Source: CAZBBC01 sp964489835 (GTDB taxonomy: Bacteria; Calditrichota; Calditrichia; JAJRVZ01). From it: a stretch of DNA of 41,288 nt. Below, in pieces: positions 33,545 through 41,288 of this stretch. The notes beneath the pieces are model-generated. The model made no database searches. It saw only the letters and a list, made by a program, of their open reading frames with translations, and was not told the origin of the DNA. The DNA lies in assembly GCA_964489835.1 (NCBI GenBank), contig CAZBBC010000025.1, forward strand, positions 1 to 41,288, given 5' to 3'. Both the position numbers and the translations under genes were made by a program. The first letter of the stretch is position 1. Each line of letters begins with the position of its first letter.

Positions 33545-34096
33545 TTGATGTATCCTAATTTTAATAACTAATCAATCAATAATAACAAATCATACAGTCT
33601 ATTCTGGTAAATGTAATTTCTACATATCTTTCAAATTGTGATGCTAAACAATAACCTCAGGTAAAATATCTAAAAAGATTGAAATAGTCTCTATTAATTT
33701 TCTTAGTGTTTATTGACTTTTTCCTGGTCAGTGAAATAGCATTTGGAAAAGTAAAGCATGGGTTTAAAATCAAATTAAAGATGTTTCAGCAATATCTCCA
33801 CAAAAGTACAAAAAAAGTTATCGAAGAAATTAAGATCAGTATATGGCGACATCTGATTTCTACAATATCTTTGATATAGAGGTTGAATCCTCTTATATTC
33901 TTTTTAAATTGAAATTGGTTATATTTAGAACAGAACCCAATTGATTATTCATATCTGCTGCTTTTTGAAAAAGGGCTAAGATGTCTTCATTTTTTATGAG
34001 GATTCTTGACACAGGTATATGATTTGAAATCGGGAGCCTTTAGATTGTGATACAATCTTTTGATAGTAGCACTCTGGTTAAATATGTGAGGATACG
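33545..34096. other. Divergent promoter region between kinase-like and oxidoreductase genes
   Basis: 552 nt, AT-rich, no coding remnant seen. It must contain promoters for both divergent genes. TTGACA occurs at 34005-34010, but no good -10 at 17 nt follows. Two loose copies of ATTTCTACA-ATCTTT (near 33607 and 33858) are noted. The clearest element is the dyad at 34042-34058. Confidence 0.4.
34042..34058. promoter_or_regulatory. Perfect dyad AGATTGT-GAT-ACAATCT upstream of oxidoreductase gene
   Basis: Seven-base perfect inverted repeat with a 3-nt spacer, ending 38 nt before the ATG at 34097. The position suits an operator or an mRNA leader hairpin. The regulator is unknown. Confidence 0.4.
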
Positions 34097-35176
34097 ATGA
34101 GATCTTTCACAAGAAGACAATTTAACAAAATATCAGGTTTGGCGATGTTGGGGTCGGCTGTACCCGGTTGGAATTCAGGCGTCCGTGGGGAAAGTGGACG
34201 AATAAAAATCGGCCAGATCGGTACCACGCATTCGCATGCCTCCGGAAAAATTGAAACGATTCGGAAACTTGATGATATATTCGAACTGGTTGGAATTGTC
34301 GAACCTGATCCTGAAAGAAGGAAAGAAGCATTACGGGATCCGGTATATCAGGGTTTGCAGTGGATGACCGAAGCTGAACTCTTTAATCAGCGAGATCTTC
34401 TTGCCGTAGCGATAGAAACTGATCTTGAAGATCTTGTACCGACGGGCACACGCTGTATCGATGCCGGTCTGCATATCCATCTTGATAAACCTCCGGGAAA
34501 ATCGTTAAAGGACCTGACAAAGTTGTACGAAACGGCAACCGCGAAGAACCTGACTGTCCAGATGGGCTATATGTTTCGTTATAATCCGGCCTTTCAATTT
34601 TGCTTAAAGGCAGTACATAAGGGTTGGTTAGGGGAAATATTTGAAGTCGACGGTGTGATCAGCAAGTTTATCAGTGATAAGAGGCGTCCGGGTCTTGCCA
34701 GTATGTATGGCGGTGCGATGATGTTGCTGGGATGTCATCTGCTCGACGTTGCCATCGCAATTCTTGGTAAGCCACAAAAAATAAACAGCTATCGTAAACA
34801 GACCTTCCCTGATCGTGATAACCTTTCTGATAATGAATTGATTGTTTTGGATTATCCAAAGGCAACAGCGTCGATCCGCACTGCTCTGGTTGAAGTTGAA
34901 GGCCAAGAACGCCGGCAATTTGTTGTCTGCGGAACAAAAGGAACGATAGAGATCAAACCACTCGAACCCCCGCGCCTGATGTTTGCTACTGAGAAATCTT
35001 TCGGGGAGTTCCGGGAGGGATATCAGTTGATTTCACTCAAAGAAATGCCGGGACGATACGATCACCAGCTGCTTGATTTTGCCGGGATGATCCGTGGTGA
35101 AAAGAAACCGGAGTATTCTATGGCCCATGATCTGTTGGTCCAGGCGGTATTATTAGAGGCATGCGGCTTGCATTGA
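34097..35176 (+). CDS. Tat-exported Gfo/Idh/MocA-family oxidoreductase (1)
   Basis: A 359-residue NAD(P)-dependent sugar or polyol oxidoreductase-like protein. The N-terminus RSFTRRQFNKISG plus a short hydrophobic stretch is a twin-arginine signal, so it is expected outside the cytoplasm with cofactor bound. The Rossmann part begins IKIGQIGTTHSHASG (36-50), with THSH replacing the usual GGxG. DKPP with K131 matches the EKP catalytic lysine motif, and the C-terminal alpha/beta domain includes GGAMMLLGCHLLDVAIAILG. It is somewhat shorter than the second oxidoreductase. Start at 34097 has GAGGAT upstream. The second oxidoreductase follows after 232 nt on the same strand. The substrate is unknown; exported family members act on sugars or glycosides. 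Confidence 0.85.
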   Translation: MRSFTRRQFNKISGLAMLGSAVPGWNSGVRGESGRIKIGQIGTTHSHASGKIETIRKLDDIFELVGIVEPDPERRKEALRDPVYQGLQWMTEAELFNQRDLLAVAIETDLEDLVPTGTRCIDAGLHIHLDKPPGKSLKDLTKLYETATAKNLTVQMGYMFRYNPAFQFCLKAVHKGWLGEIFEVDGVISKFISDKRRPGLASMYGGAMMLLGCHLLDVAIAILGKPQKINSYRKQTFPDRDNLSDNELIVLDYPKATASIRTALVEVEGQERRQFVVCGTKGTIEIKPLEPPRLMFATEKSFGEFREGYQLISLKEMPGRYDHQLLDFAGMIRGEKKPEYSMAHDLLVQAVLLEACGLH

Positions 35177-35408
35177 CGTCGTTTTTGCTCACTACGATCC
35201 GCCTTCCAGCCATAGGCATCAAATTTTTTTTTATATTTCCTTTCATAAATAGTGTATATACCATGATAAGATCACTTATTCCAACGTACAGTAGAAACGT
35301 CTATATAATTAGGGTAGTAAAGGAAGATCATCGCTCATTTTATGATAAACAAAAGATTGAAATTTAAAGGTTTCAAACATACAACAATTAAACGGATTGG
35401 GGCGGATC

Positions 35409-36752
35409 ATGAATCGTAGAAAATTTATCGGTGTTTCAACTTTTGCCGCATCATCGTTCATCATTGTACCGCGGCATGTTCTGGGGCGTGGTTTTAAATC
35501 ACCGAGTGATAAACTCAATATTGCCGGTATAGGCGTTGGCGGACGGGGTGCGGCTAATCTTAGAGAAATGGACGGTGAGAATATTGTGGCACTTTGTGAT
35601 GTGGACTGGAAACAGGCTGCGGGTACTTTTTCCAAACATCCCACAGCCAAGAAGTATAAAGATTTCCGGGTGATGTTAGATAAAGAGAAAGATATCGATG
35701 CCGTATTGGTTGCAACCCCGGACCATGTACATGCCGTAGCATCTATGATGGCAATTAAATTGGGTAAACATGTCTATTGTGAAAAACCGCTCGCGTATAC
35801 GGTATATGAAGCACGCCAACTGACTGAAGCAGCCCGCGCAGCAGGCGTAACAACACAAATGGGTAACCAGGGCCACGCCAGTGAAAGCATTCGTCTGCTC
35901 TGTGAGTGGATCTGGGATGGTGCTATCGGAGAGATTAATGAAGTACATGCCTGGACCCCTCATCCTGTATGGCCCCAGGGGATTGACCGACCGAAAGAGA
36001 CCCCTCCGGTTCCTGAAACCTTAGCCTGGGATTTATGGCTTGGACCGGCCCCGTATCGTCCCTATCATCCATGTTATTTACCGGCCACCTGGCGCGGATG
36101 GTGGGATTTTGGAACCGGTGGATTGGGCGATATGGGCTGCCATATTTTTGATCATATCATTTGGTCTTTAAAATTGGGAGCACCTGTGAGTGTAGAGGCC
36201 AGTCACTCTGCCTTTGTTCCGGAAGGATTAAGTTGGATTAAGCAGAAGAATACGGAAACTTATCCACGGGCCTCGCTGGTAACCTATCAATTTCCCCAAA
36301 GAGGAAGTTTGCCACCGCTTAAGCTCAGCTGGTATGATGGCGGGATTATGCCACCCCGGCCGGATGAACTTGAGGAAAATCGGACCATGGGGGATCAATT
36401 TGGCGGGGCATTGTACATCGGGACAAAGGGAAAAATATTATGCGGTTCTCATGGAGCAACCGGTGCACGTATCATTCCTGAGACAAAAATGCAGGCGTAT
36501 ACAAAACCAGCCCCTTCCATCCCCCGATCAATCGGACACCAGCAGGAATGGATTGAAGCGTGCAAGAATAATAAACCGGCTGGCGCACATTTTGATTTCT
36601 CCGGTCCTATGACAGAAACGGTCCTCTTGGGAAATATAGCACTTCGTACCGGAAAAAAATTATATTGGGATTCTGAAAATATGAAAATTGCGAATGTACC
36701 GGAGGCAAATGAGTATTTGCATCGTCCTTATAGGCAAGGATGGACGTTATAA
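35409..36752 (+). CDS. Tat-exported Gfo/Idh/MocA-family oxidoreductase (2)
   Basis: 447 residues from ATG at 35409 (GGGGCGGA upstream); a TTG at 35397 could add four residues, but the Tat signal MNRRKFIGVSTFAASSFIIV starts at the ATG. GIGVGGRG (40-47) is the dinucleotide-binding loop, CEKPLAY (124-130) contains the catalytic-motif K126, and GGLGDMGCHIFDHIIW is the conserved His-containing helix of the substrate domain. The tryptophan-rich segment PVWPQGIDRPKETPPVPETL and WDLWLGPAPYRPYHP is typical of the large secreted Gfo/Idh/MocA proteins of Planctomycetes and Bacteroidota. Likely involved in oxidising sugars or epimerising glycosidic units. It forms a pair with the previous gene. Confidence 0.9.
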   Translation: MNRRKFIGVSTFAASSFIIVPRHVLGRGFKSPSDKLNIAGIGVGGRGAANLREMDGENIVALCDVDWKQAAGTFSKHPTAKKYKDFRVMLDKEKDIDAVLVATPDHVHAVASMMAIKLGKHVYCEKPLAYTVYEARQLTEAARAAGVTTQMGNQGHASESIRLLCEWIWDGAIGEINEVHAWTPHPVWPQGIDRPKETPPVPETLAWDLWLGPAPYRPYHPCYLPATWRGWWDFGTGGLGDMGCHIFDHIIWSLKLGAPVSVEASHSAFVPEGLSWIKQKNTETYPRASLVTYQFPQRGSLPPLKLSWYDGGIMPPRPDELEENRTMGDQFGGALYIGTKGKILCGSHGATGARIIPETKMQAYTKPAPSIPRSIGHQQEWIEACKNNKPAGAHFDFSGPMTETVLLGNIALRTGKKLYWDSENMKIANVPEANEYLHRPYRQGWTL

Positions 36753-36911
36753 GTATGATCTCACATTCCATTAATTGGTGGTATAAAAACCACGTAGTTG
36801 TATTAAATAAACACATTTTCCTGCTGATAATAGAATTAGGACCATAATTTATTTTTTAGCACAGGTTTTATCACTTTCTCTTATAGTATTAATTATTTAT
36901 AGGAGGCTCTC

Positions 36912-38318
36912 ATGAACAAACGATGGATTTTATTATTGTTTATTTTTGTCGGGATATTTTTGTTGGGTTGTGAGAAAGAACCCACAGTCGCAGATGATGA
37001 ACTCGCTATTGACGGAGTGCTTGCTGAGCAGACTGCGTTTGGCCTGGAGGTAACCCGGATTATCAGTTCCGGAAAAGATATTGAGGATTTGACTAAAAAT
37101 TCACAGTATCTTGAGGATGAAGGCATTGGTGATTTGTCAGGTATAGAGACATTAAAAACAGAAGCGCTTCGCTTGTGGCAGGATGCAACCTCCTCTTTGA
37201 CGGAAGTAAACCATTTAGCCAAACGCAGCGGAGATTCACTGCTTATCTATATTGACGATACCATAAGAGGAAAAAGAATCGCGCTGTATTATAATTCCGA
37301 TAACGGCTATGCAACATATTATGAAGTGAAATATAAATTTCCTGCCTGGCGTAAAATTATTTATGATTCCCTGGTGGTGAGCGTTAACGTTAATTATACG
37401 ATTTTTGATCCCAGTGATGATATATTACGAGACCTTTTCCGGGAGCAATTATTTGAGTCAAAATATTTTGTGCAAAAGATTAATTCCTCATTAAAGGTCA
37501 CTCATTTTAATGGTACCCAAATTACCGGGGCAGAGGTTACTAATGAGGCTTTTTATCATCCGGATCGATTTTTAATTCATCTGCATCAATTTATCGATAT
37601 TAATCCCGAAGAATCAGGGATGTTACGTGAAGATTTTGAATTCCGTGACGGTAAAACATCCTATCGCAGTGTCACTTTTTTCCCCGATCACACTGGAGAA
37701 TTCTCCAGACAATTGCGTGATGGTACAATGGTTACCGGATCGTTCAATAGTGTTGAGGATGATCTACAGGGAACTTACACGGAAACAATTGACTTTCCCG
37801 AAGGAAGATATGTGGATAAAATTTATAAATCCGCGTCTGTATCACTAACCCTGCCGGATTCAATTTTTAATGCTGAATATGAGGAAATTATATATTTCAG
37901 TTCCAGTCGCATGGATTCATCCCATGTATCCTTAGAAAGTCAAAAAGTAGCTGGCATTAAAACGACTGATCTCACAGTGTATAAACCTAACGGTGCCCAT
38001 GGAGAATTTACAATCACAGAAAACGAGGAAGGATCAACCCTGGTGGGTGAATGGTTAACCTGGAATGAATATTATATTACAATCAATGCGGAGTATTATT
38101 TTGATGGAAGTGCCCATATTCATTACGAGGTATTTGCCCTGCCCTATACACCCGGCGATAAACCCATTTTAGTAGCGGACTATTATTTATCACCGGATGC
38201 TTCCGGTAATGGAACGATTACTTATAAAGGAAAGATTTATCAAATTTCATTTGATGGCTCAACGGAATTGATTATTTCCAGTGGAGAGAAAAATACCAGG
38301 GTCAATTTATATCAGTAA
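36912..38318 (+). CDS. Lipoprotein of unknown function
   Basis: 468 residues. A lipoprotein signal MNKRWILLLFIFVGIFLLGC with lipobox LLGC and C20 as the lipidated residue; EKEP follows, with no Asp at +2, so inner-membrane retention by the E. coli rule is not predicted. The rest is rich in beta strands and repeated YRSVTFFPDHTGEFS / GEFTITENEEGSTLVGEW type segments, resembling secreted beta-sheet proteins, but I recognise no family. A helical, charged N-terminal region (about 25-110) precedes them. AGGAGG lies upstream of ATG 36912. It is monocistronic: a strong terminator follows the stop by 8 nt. Confidence 0.7.
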   Translation: MNKRWILLLFIFVGIFLLGCEKEPTVADDELAIDGVLAEQTAFGLEVTRIISSGKDIEDLTKNSQYLEDEGIGDLSGIETLKTEALRLWQDATSSLTEVNHLAKRSGDSLLIYIDDTIRGKRIALYYNSDNGYATYYEVKYKFPAWRKIIYDSLVVSVNVNYTIFDPSDDILRDLFREQLFESKYFVQKINSSLKVTHFNGTQITGAEVTNEAFYHPDRFLIHLHQFIDINPEESGMLREDFEFRDGKTSYRSVTFFPDHTGEFSRQLRDGTMVTGSFNSVEDDLQGTYTETIDFPEGRYVDKIYKSASVSLTLPDSIFNAEYEEIIYFSSSRMDSSHVSLESQKVAGIKTTDLTVYKPNGAHGEFTITENEEGSTLVGEWLTWNEYYITINAEYYFDGSAHIHYEVFALPYTPGDKPILVADYYLSPDASGNGTITYKGKIYQISFDGSTELIISSGEKNTRVNLYQ

Positions 38319-38326
38319 GGGAATAC

Positions 38327-38362
38327 AGTGGTGGATGCCGTGTGCATCCACCACTTTTTTTT
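38327..38362 (+). terminator. Rho-independent terminator after the lipoprotein gene
   Basis: Perfect 12-bp stem AGTGGTGGATGC / GCATCCACCACT with loop CGTGT, followed by eight T. It starts 9 nt after the lipoprotein stop codon. Confidence 0.92.
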
Positions 38363-38684
38363 AACTGGTACAATAATTCTAGAAATTAAAATCAGGCGGA
38401 AAGTCGTTATATCCAATTATTTCTGGAAAAATTGGGTGGAAATATTTCCAACTATCTTTTTCATATTGCCAGTTCATACAGATCGACGATGTATGTCACT
38501 TTTATAATTCCCCTATGAAATTTATTATTATCCTCAACTATTTTTAATAAATTGCGTATCACTATTAATTCATTTTTATTGTCTTTTCATTATTCAATGG
38601 ATCAAATACCGGAATATACAATTTAAAAAAAATCTTGCCTGGCCTATTCATACCGCAGCCGTTAGCTGCAAACAAAAATAAATA
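38363..38684. other. AT-rich intergenic DNA
   Basis: About 320 nt after the terminator with no coding signal I would defend; a minus-strand frame through the repeat at 38565-38756 has no family or binding site. Confidence 0.4.
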
Positions 38685-38804
38685 GTCCACGGATTTCACT
38701 GATTTCCACGGATTAAAACTAAAACAATAATAATTTTTAAATAAAATCCGTGTCAATTTGTGTCAGTCTGCGCCTGATCCGGCTTCGACGGATAATTCGT
38801 GGAC
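38685..38804. repeat. Dispersed repeat copy B (GTCCAC...GTGGAC), 120 bp
   Basis: Starts GTCCACGGATTTCAC and ends GGATAATTCGTGGAC, giving a short inverted terminus. The right ~60 bases match 5701-5760 with few differences (shared GCCTGATCCGGCTTCGACGG). The two copies, 33 kb apart and both intergenic, define a short non-coding repeat family. Confidence 0.7.
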
Positions 38805-38958
38805 AAAATTTTTTAAAATTTTTGCTAAAAGAACAAAGTTTTTTATATAATAGCATAAACCGCTCAGGATCTTGAATAATTTGTGCTAAAAGATATTCTT
38901 GTATACTTAAGGTTTGTTATTGCACGCCAATTTTTTGTCATCTTGAATAGGAGTGGCT

Positions 38959-41193
38959 ATGAAAATCAGTAAAATCACTATAGTCGGCGTATTGTCCCTT
39001 TCACTTATTTCTCTGGAGTTGGTCTGGACACGCATTTTTTCAGCAGAATTTTTTTATACCTTTGCTTTTCTAATTCTTTCACTGGCCATTGCCGGACTTG
39101 GTTTGGGAGCATTATCTGTGCGTTTATTCAAATCACTCAACCATCTAGAAAATCTTGGTACCATATTTTTATTAACAGGTCTTTCAGCTATTCTAGGTCC
39201 ACCGTTTGTTTTTCAACTGGGACTCGATTTCTCTGTAATTTTTGCAGATGTTATAATGGTTGGTAAGTTAATTTTTACGTTGGTGATTTTAAGCAGTGCT
39301 TTCTTTTTCGGTGGCATTGCTTTGGCTCTTATATTCAAGAATAATCATAAAGAAATACCTCGCTTATACATGGGTGATCTGATTGGTTCTGGTGCCGGGG
39401 TATTTTTCGTTGTTATATTGATGAATTCAATCGGCACGCCAATGACTGTATTTGTGTCCGCTTTGCCTGTTCTGATTCTCGCTTTTTTTCTAAGTACAAA
39501 GTGGCAGAAAATGATTGTTTTGGTTTCGGTCATCGTTTTGTTTTTTTTCGGATATTTTTCAGAAGACATACTCGAGGTAAAACGGGAAGAAAAAATGCCG
39601 ATAATTTATAAACACTGGGATGCGATGTCCAAAATAAAGATTTATGATTATGGCGAGAAATACCGCAGGATAAATATCGATAATGCAGCCAATATGGGGG
39701 TCAATCGCTTTGATGGAAACTGGGACTATCCGGATTCTATGAAATTTGGTTTTCATATTGTTGAGTACCTGATTCAAAAATCCGATTCCTCCACCTTTTT
39801 ATCTTTAGGCGCCGGGGGCGGACAGGACGTTTATCAGGCACTTCAGGATGGTGCGAAAGAAATCCATGCGGTGGAAGTAATATCTCATCTGAACGAATTA
39901 ATGAAAGACGGTGAATTGGCAGAATTCTCCGGTTACATTTACAAGGATCCACGGGTTGTTGTTATTTCTGAAGATGCCCGGGCTTATGTCCGGAGATTTA
40001 CCAATAAATTCGATCTCATATACTCTTTCAGCTCAAATTCTTTTGCAGCGCTGGCTTCCGGCGCTTTTGCTCTGGCAGAGAATTATCTGTACACGACTGA
40101 GGCATTTATAGATTATTGGAATGCTTTGAGTGAAAATGGCTATATGCTTATGGAACATCAGGCATTCATGCCTCGTCTGGTAAATGAAGTGATCGATGCC
40201 CTGAATCAGTTGGGTGTGGATGATATTAAATCGCATTTTGCTGTTTATAACTTAAAAAATATGAGAAGAAAAATGCTCTTGATATCCAGACAGCCACTGA
40301 GCGATAAATTTTTTGAAGAAGCCTGGGGTAATTATCCGCGTCAGGACTTCCGATATGCATATCTCCTTTATCCCGCTCCGGACTCATTGGAAAATGGTCT
40401 TTATAATCAAATGGTTATTAAGGGTTGGCAACAGATGACCGATTCAGCCAGTGTTGATATCTCTCCCACGGATGACAACCGACCATTTATTGCCCAAATG
40501 GGTTTGTGGAAAAATCTGGATTTTCATAAAATGGAAAAGATTGCCGGTTATAGCGATTGGCTGGGATTTCCGCTTTCACAGTTGATTATCGCTATTATCC
40601 TTGTTGTAGTTATTGTCTTATTTATCCCGCTGAATCTGATACCTTATCTCCGCAAGGGTGAAAAATTAAAAGTCATTCCCTGGTTATACTTCTTTGTAAT
40701 TGGTTTAGCTTTTATGAGTATTGAAATTATTCTTATCCAAAAATATACACTATTTATCGGCCCATCTGTTTATAGTATCATTACTATCTTGTTAACACTT
40801 TTAGTATGTTCAGGGATCGGCAGCCGTTTTGCCCGCAAAATTGATAATAAAATCGTTTTTCCGGCGATTATGATATGGATATTATTGGATATTTTTATAT
40901 TTAAACATCTTATTTATATTTTCGGGGATTTACCGGAATTTACCAGGATCTGCATTACCGCGGTTATCATTACCCCATTGGGATTTTTTATGGGTCTGCC
41001 GTTTCCAAAAGCGGCCCTTAGAGTCGGTTCTTTGGTCGATTGGGGTTTCGCTGTGAATGGAACCGCCTCTGTTTTGGGCTCTACATTCATTGTATTGATT
41101 GCTTTCTCTTTTGGTCTTAATTTTGGTCTGATGGTTGGATTATTACTTTATCTGACCGCTTATCTATTGATTTCATATAAATCGGCCTGGTAG
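38959..41193 (+). CDS. Membrane-embedded spermidine-synthase-like protein
   Basis: 744 residues from ATG at 38959 (AGGAG five bases upstream; a GTG at 38953 abuts that site and is rejected). The N-terminal ~205 residues contain about seven TM helices. The central soluble domain (about 210-530) has the SAM/decarboxy-SAM fold of spermidine synthases: FLSLGAGGGQDVYQAL (about 278-293), AVEVISHL, SEDARAYVRR (about 336-345) and FDLIYS. The C-terminal 200 residues add about six TM helices, with IEIILIQKYTLFIG and GLPFPKA. This TM-synthase-TM layout is known for 'fused MFS/spermidine synthase' proteins of unclear function; it lacks the polyamine-site signature I would expect in a true SpeE, so aminopropyl transfer is not assured. 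Transcribed alone. Confidence 0.85.
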   Translation: MKISKITIVGVLSLSLISLELVWTRIFSAEFFYTFAFLILSLAIAGLGLGALSVRLFKSLNHLENLGTIFLLTGLSAILGPPFVFQLGLDFSVIFADVIMVGKLIFTLVILSSAFFFGGIALALIFKNNHKEIPRLYMGDLIGSGAGVFFVVILMNSIGTPMTVFVSALPVLILAFFLSTKWQKMIVLVSVIVLFFFGYFSEDILEVKREEKMPIIYKHWDAMSKIKIYDYGEKYRRINIDNAANMGVNRFDGNWDYPDSMKFGFHIVEYLIQKSDSSTFLSLGAGGGQDVYQALQDGAKEIHAVEVISHLNELMKDGELAEFSGYIYKDPRVVVISEDARAYVRRFTNKFDLIYSFSSNSFAALASGAFALAENYLYTTEAFIDYWNALSENGYMLMEHQAFMPRLVNEVIDALNQLGVDDIKSHFAVYNLKNMRRKMLLISRQPLSDKFFEEAWGNYPRQDFRYAYLLYPAPDSLENGLYNQMVIKGWQQMTDSASVDISPTDDNRPFIAQMGLWKNLDFHKMEKIAGYSDWLGFPLSQLIIAIILVVVIVLFIPLNLIPYLRKGEKLKVIPWLYFFVIGLAFMSIEIILIQKYTLFIGPSVYSIITILLTLLVCSGIGSRFARKIDNKIVFPAIMIWILLDIFIFKHLIYIFGDLPEFTRICITAVIITPLGFFMGLPFPKAALRVGSLVDWGFAVNGTASVLGSTFIVLIAFSFGLNFGLMVGLLLYLTAYLLISYKSAW

Positions 41194-41234
41194 AAGATAT
41201 TTATAATATGCGTCAACAAAGAATCATCCAAATT

Positions 41235-41253
41235 CATGAGTGTCCGGTTAAAA
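41235..41253. repeat. Dispersed motif CATRAGTGTCCGGT, copy 2 (IS-end-like)
   Basis: CATGAGTGTCCGGTTAAAA, near-identical to 8825-8842. It lies 42 nt after the last gene; an insertion sequence could begin here and continue beyond the window. Confidence 0.35.
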
Positions 41254-41288
41254 CAATAATCCTTAGCAGTTATCACCAGAATATCAAA

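Noticed and set aside
34005..34010. TTGACA as -35 box of the oxidoreductase promoter
   Set aside because: No acceptable -10 hexamer at 16-18 nt; a lone hexamer is not evidence in AT-rich DNA.
37161..37172. GAAGCGCTTC, LacI-type palindrome in the lipoprotein gene
   Set aside because: It lies inside coding sequence and is explained by the codons; no regulatory context.
38565..38756. 63-codon minus-strand frame
   Set aside because: It runs through the dispersed repeat and has no protein-like features or binding site.
1..41288. tRNA, rRNA, riboswitch and replication-origin signals
   Set aside because: I read for cloverleaf ends, conserved rRNA strings and DnaA-box clusters and saw none I could defend; covariance-model searches would be needed to exclude small RNAs.

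Overview
The window looks like a metagenome-assembled contig (N gaps at 211-220, 9089-9188 and 11475-11574) from a moderately AT-rich bacterium that uses ordinary AGGAGG-type ribosome binding sites. Secreted glycan-degrading proteins, Tat-exported Gfo/Idh/MocA oxidoreductases, a DUF4838 protein, a GH78 rhamnosidase and large membrane signalling proteins suggest an uncultured heterotroph, perhaps of the FCB supergroup (Calditrichota/KSB1/Marinimicrobia-like). That placement is inference; no rRNA, tRNA or ribosomal gene is present to fix it.

Layout. 0-2.6 kb: a UvrD-like helicase running off the left edge, a GIY-YIG nuclease directly upstream of it, a SpoIIAA-like STAS protein, a cluster of 21-bp-spaced dyads and a frameshifted D12-class adenine methylase remnant; this reads as a small defence or mobile-DNA patch. 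2.6-16 kb: secreted DUF4838 protein, a MITE-like repeat region, a large unrecognised secreted protein, a gap-interrupted MscS-type membrane protein, an APC permease, an M48 peptidase and a multidomain GH78 alpha-L-rhamnosidase. 16-22 kb: a stretch full of decayed genes (YggS, an ICMT-like fragment, a truncated small ORF, DUF134, a C-terminal orphan, a half-length Old Yellow Enzyme, a cysteine-deficient 4Fe-4S protein) around intact SAM methyltransferase, DUF89 phosphatase and Cys/Met-metabolism PLP enzyme genes. 22-24.1 kb: D-lyxose isomerase-type enzyme and PfkB kinase.

24.1-30.7 kb holds the most interesting unit: a five-gene minus-strand operon of RsbW-like kinase, STAS protein, a methyltransferase related to the PhcB/3-OH-PAME signal synthase family, a SpoIIE-type phosphatase and a hybrid histidine kinase. 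The last two share a homologous multi-TM N-terminal domain. The arrangement suggests a cell-cell or membrane-lipid signal made by the methyltransferase and read by two receptors that feed a partner switch and a phosphorelay. Next to it is an 835-aa protein with a divergent kinase-like N-terminus and a multi-TM C-terminus.

34-41 kb: two Tat-exported Gfo/Idh/MocA oxidoreductases, an unrecognised lipoprotein with a clear intrinsic terminator, a second copy of a dispersed short repeat, and a membrane-embedded spermidine-synthase-like protein. Carbohydrate use (GH78, DUF4838, oxidoreductases, lyxose isomerase, kinase) is the main metabolic theme, but no SusCD or ABC sugar transporter is seen.
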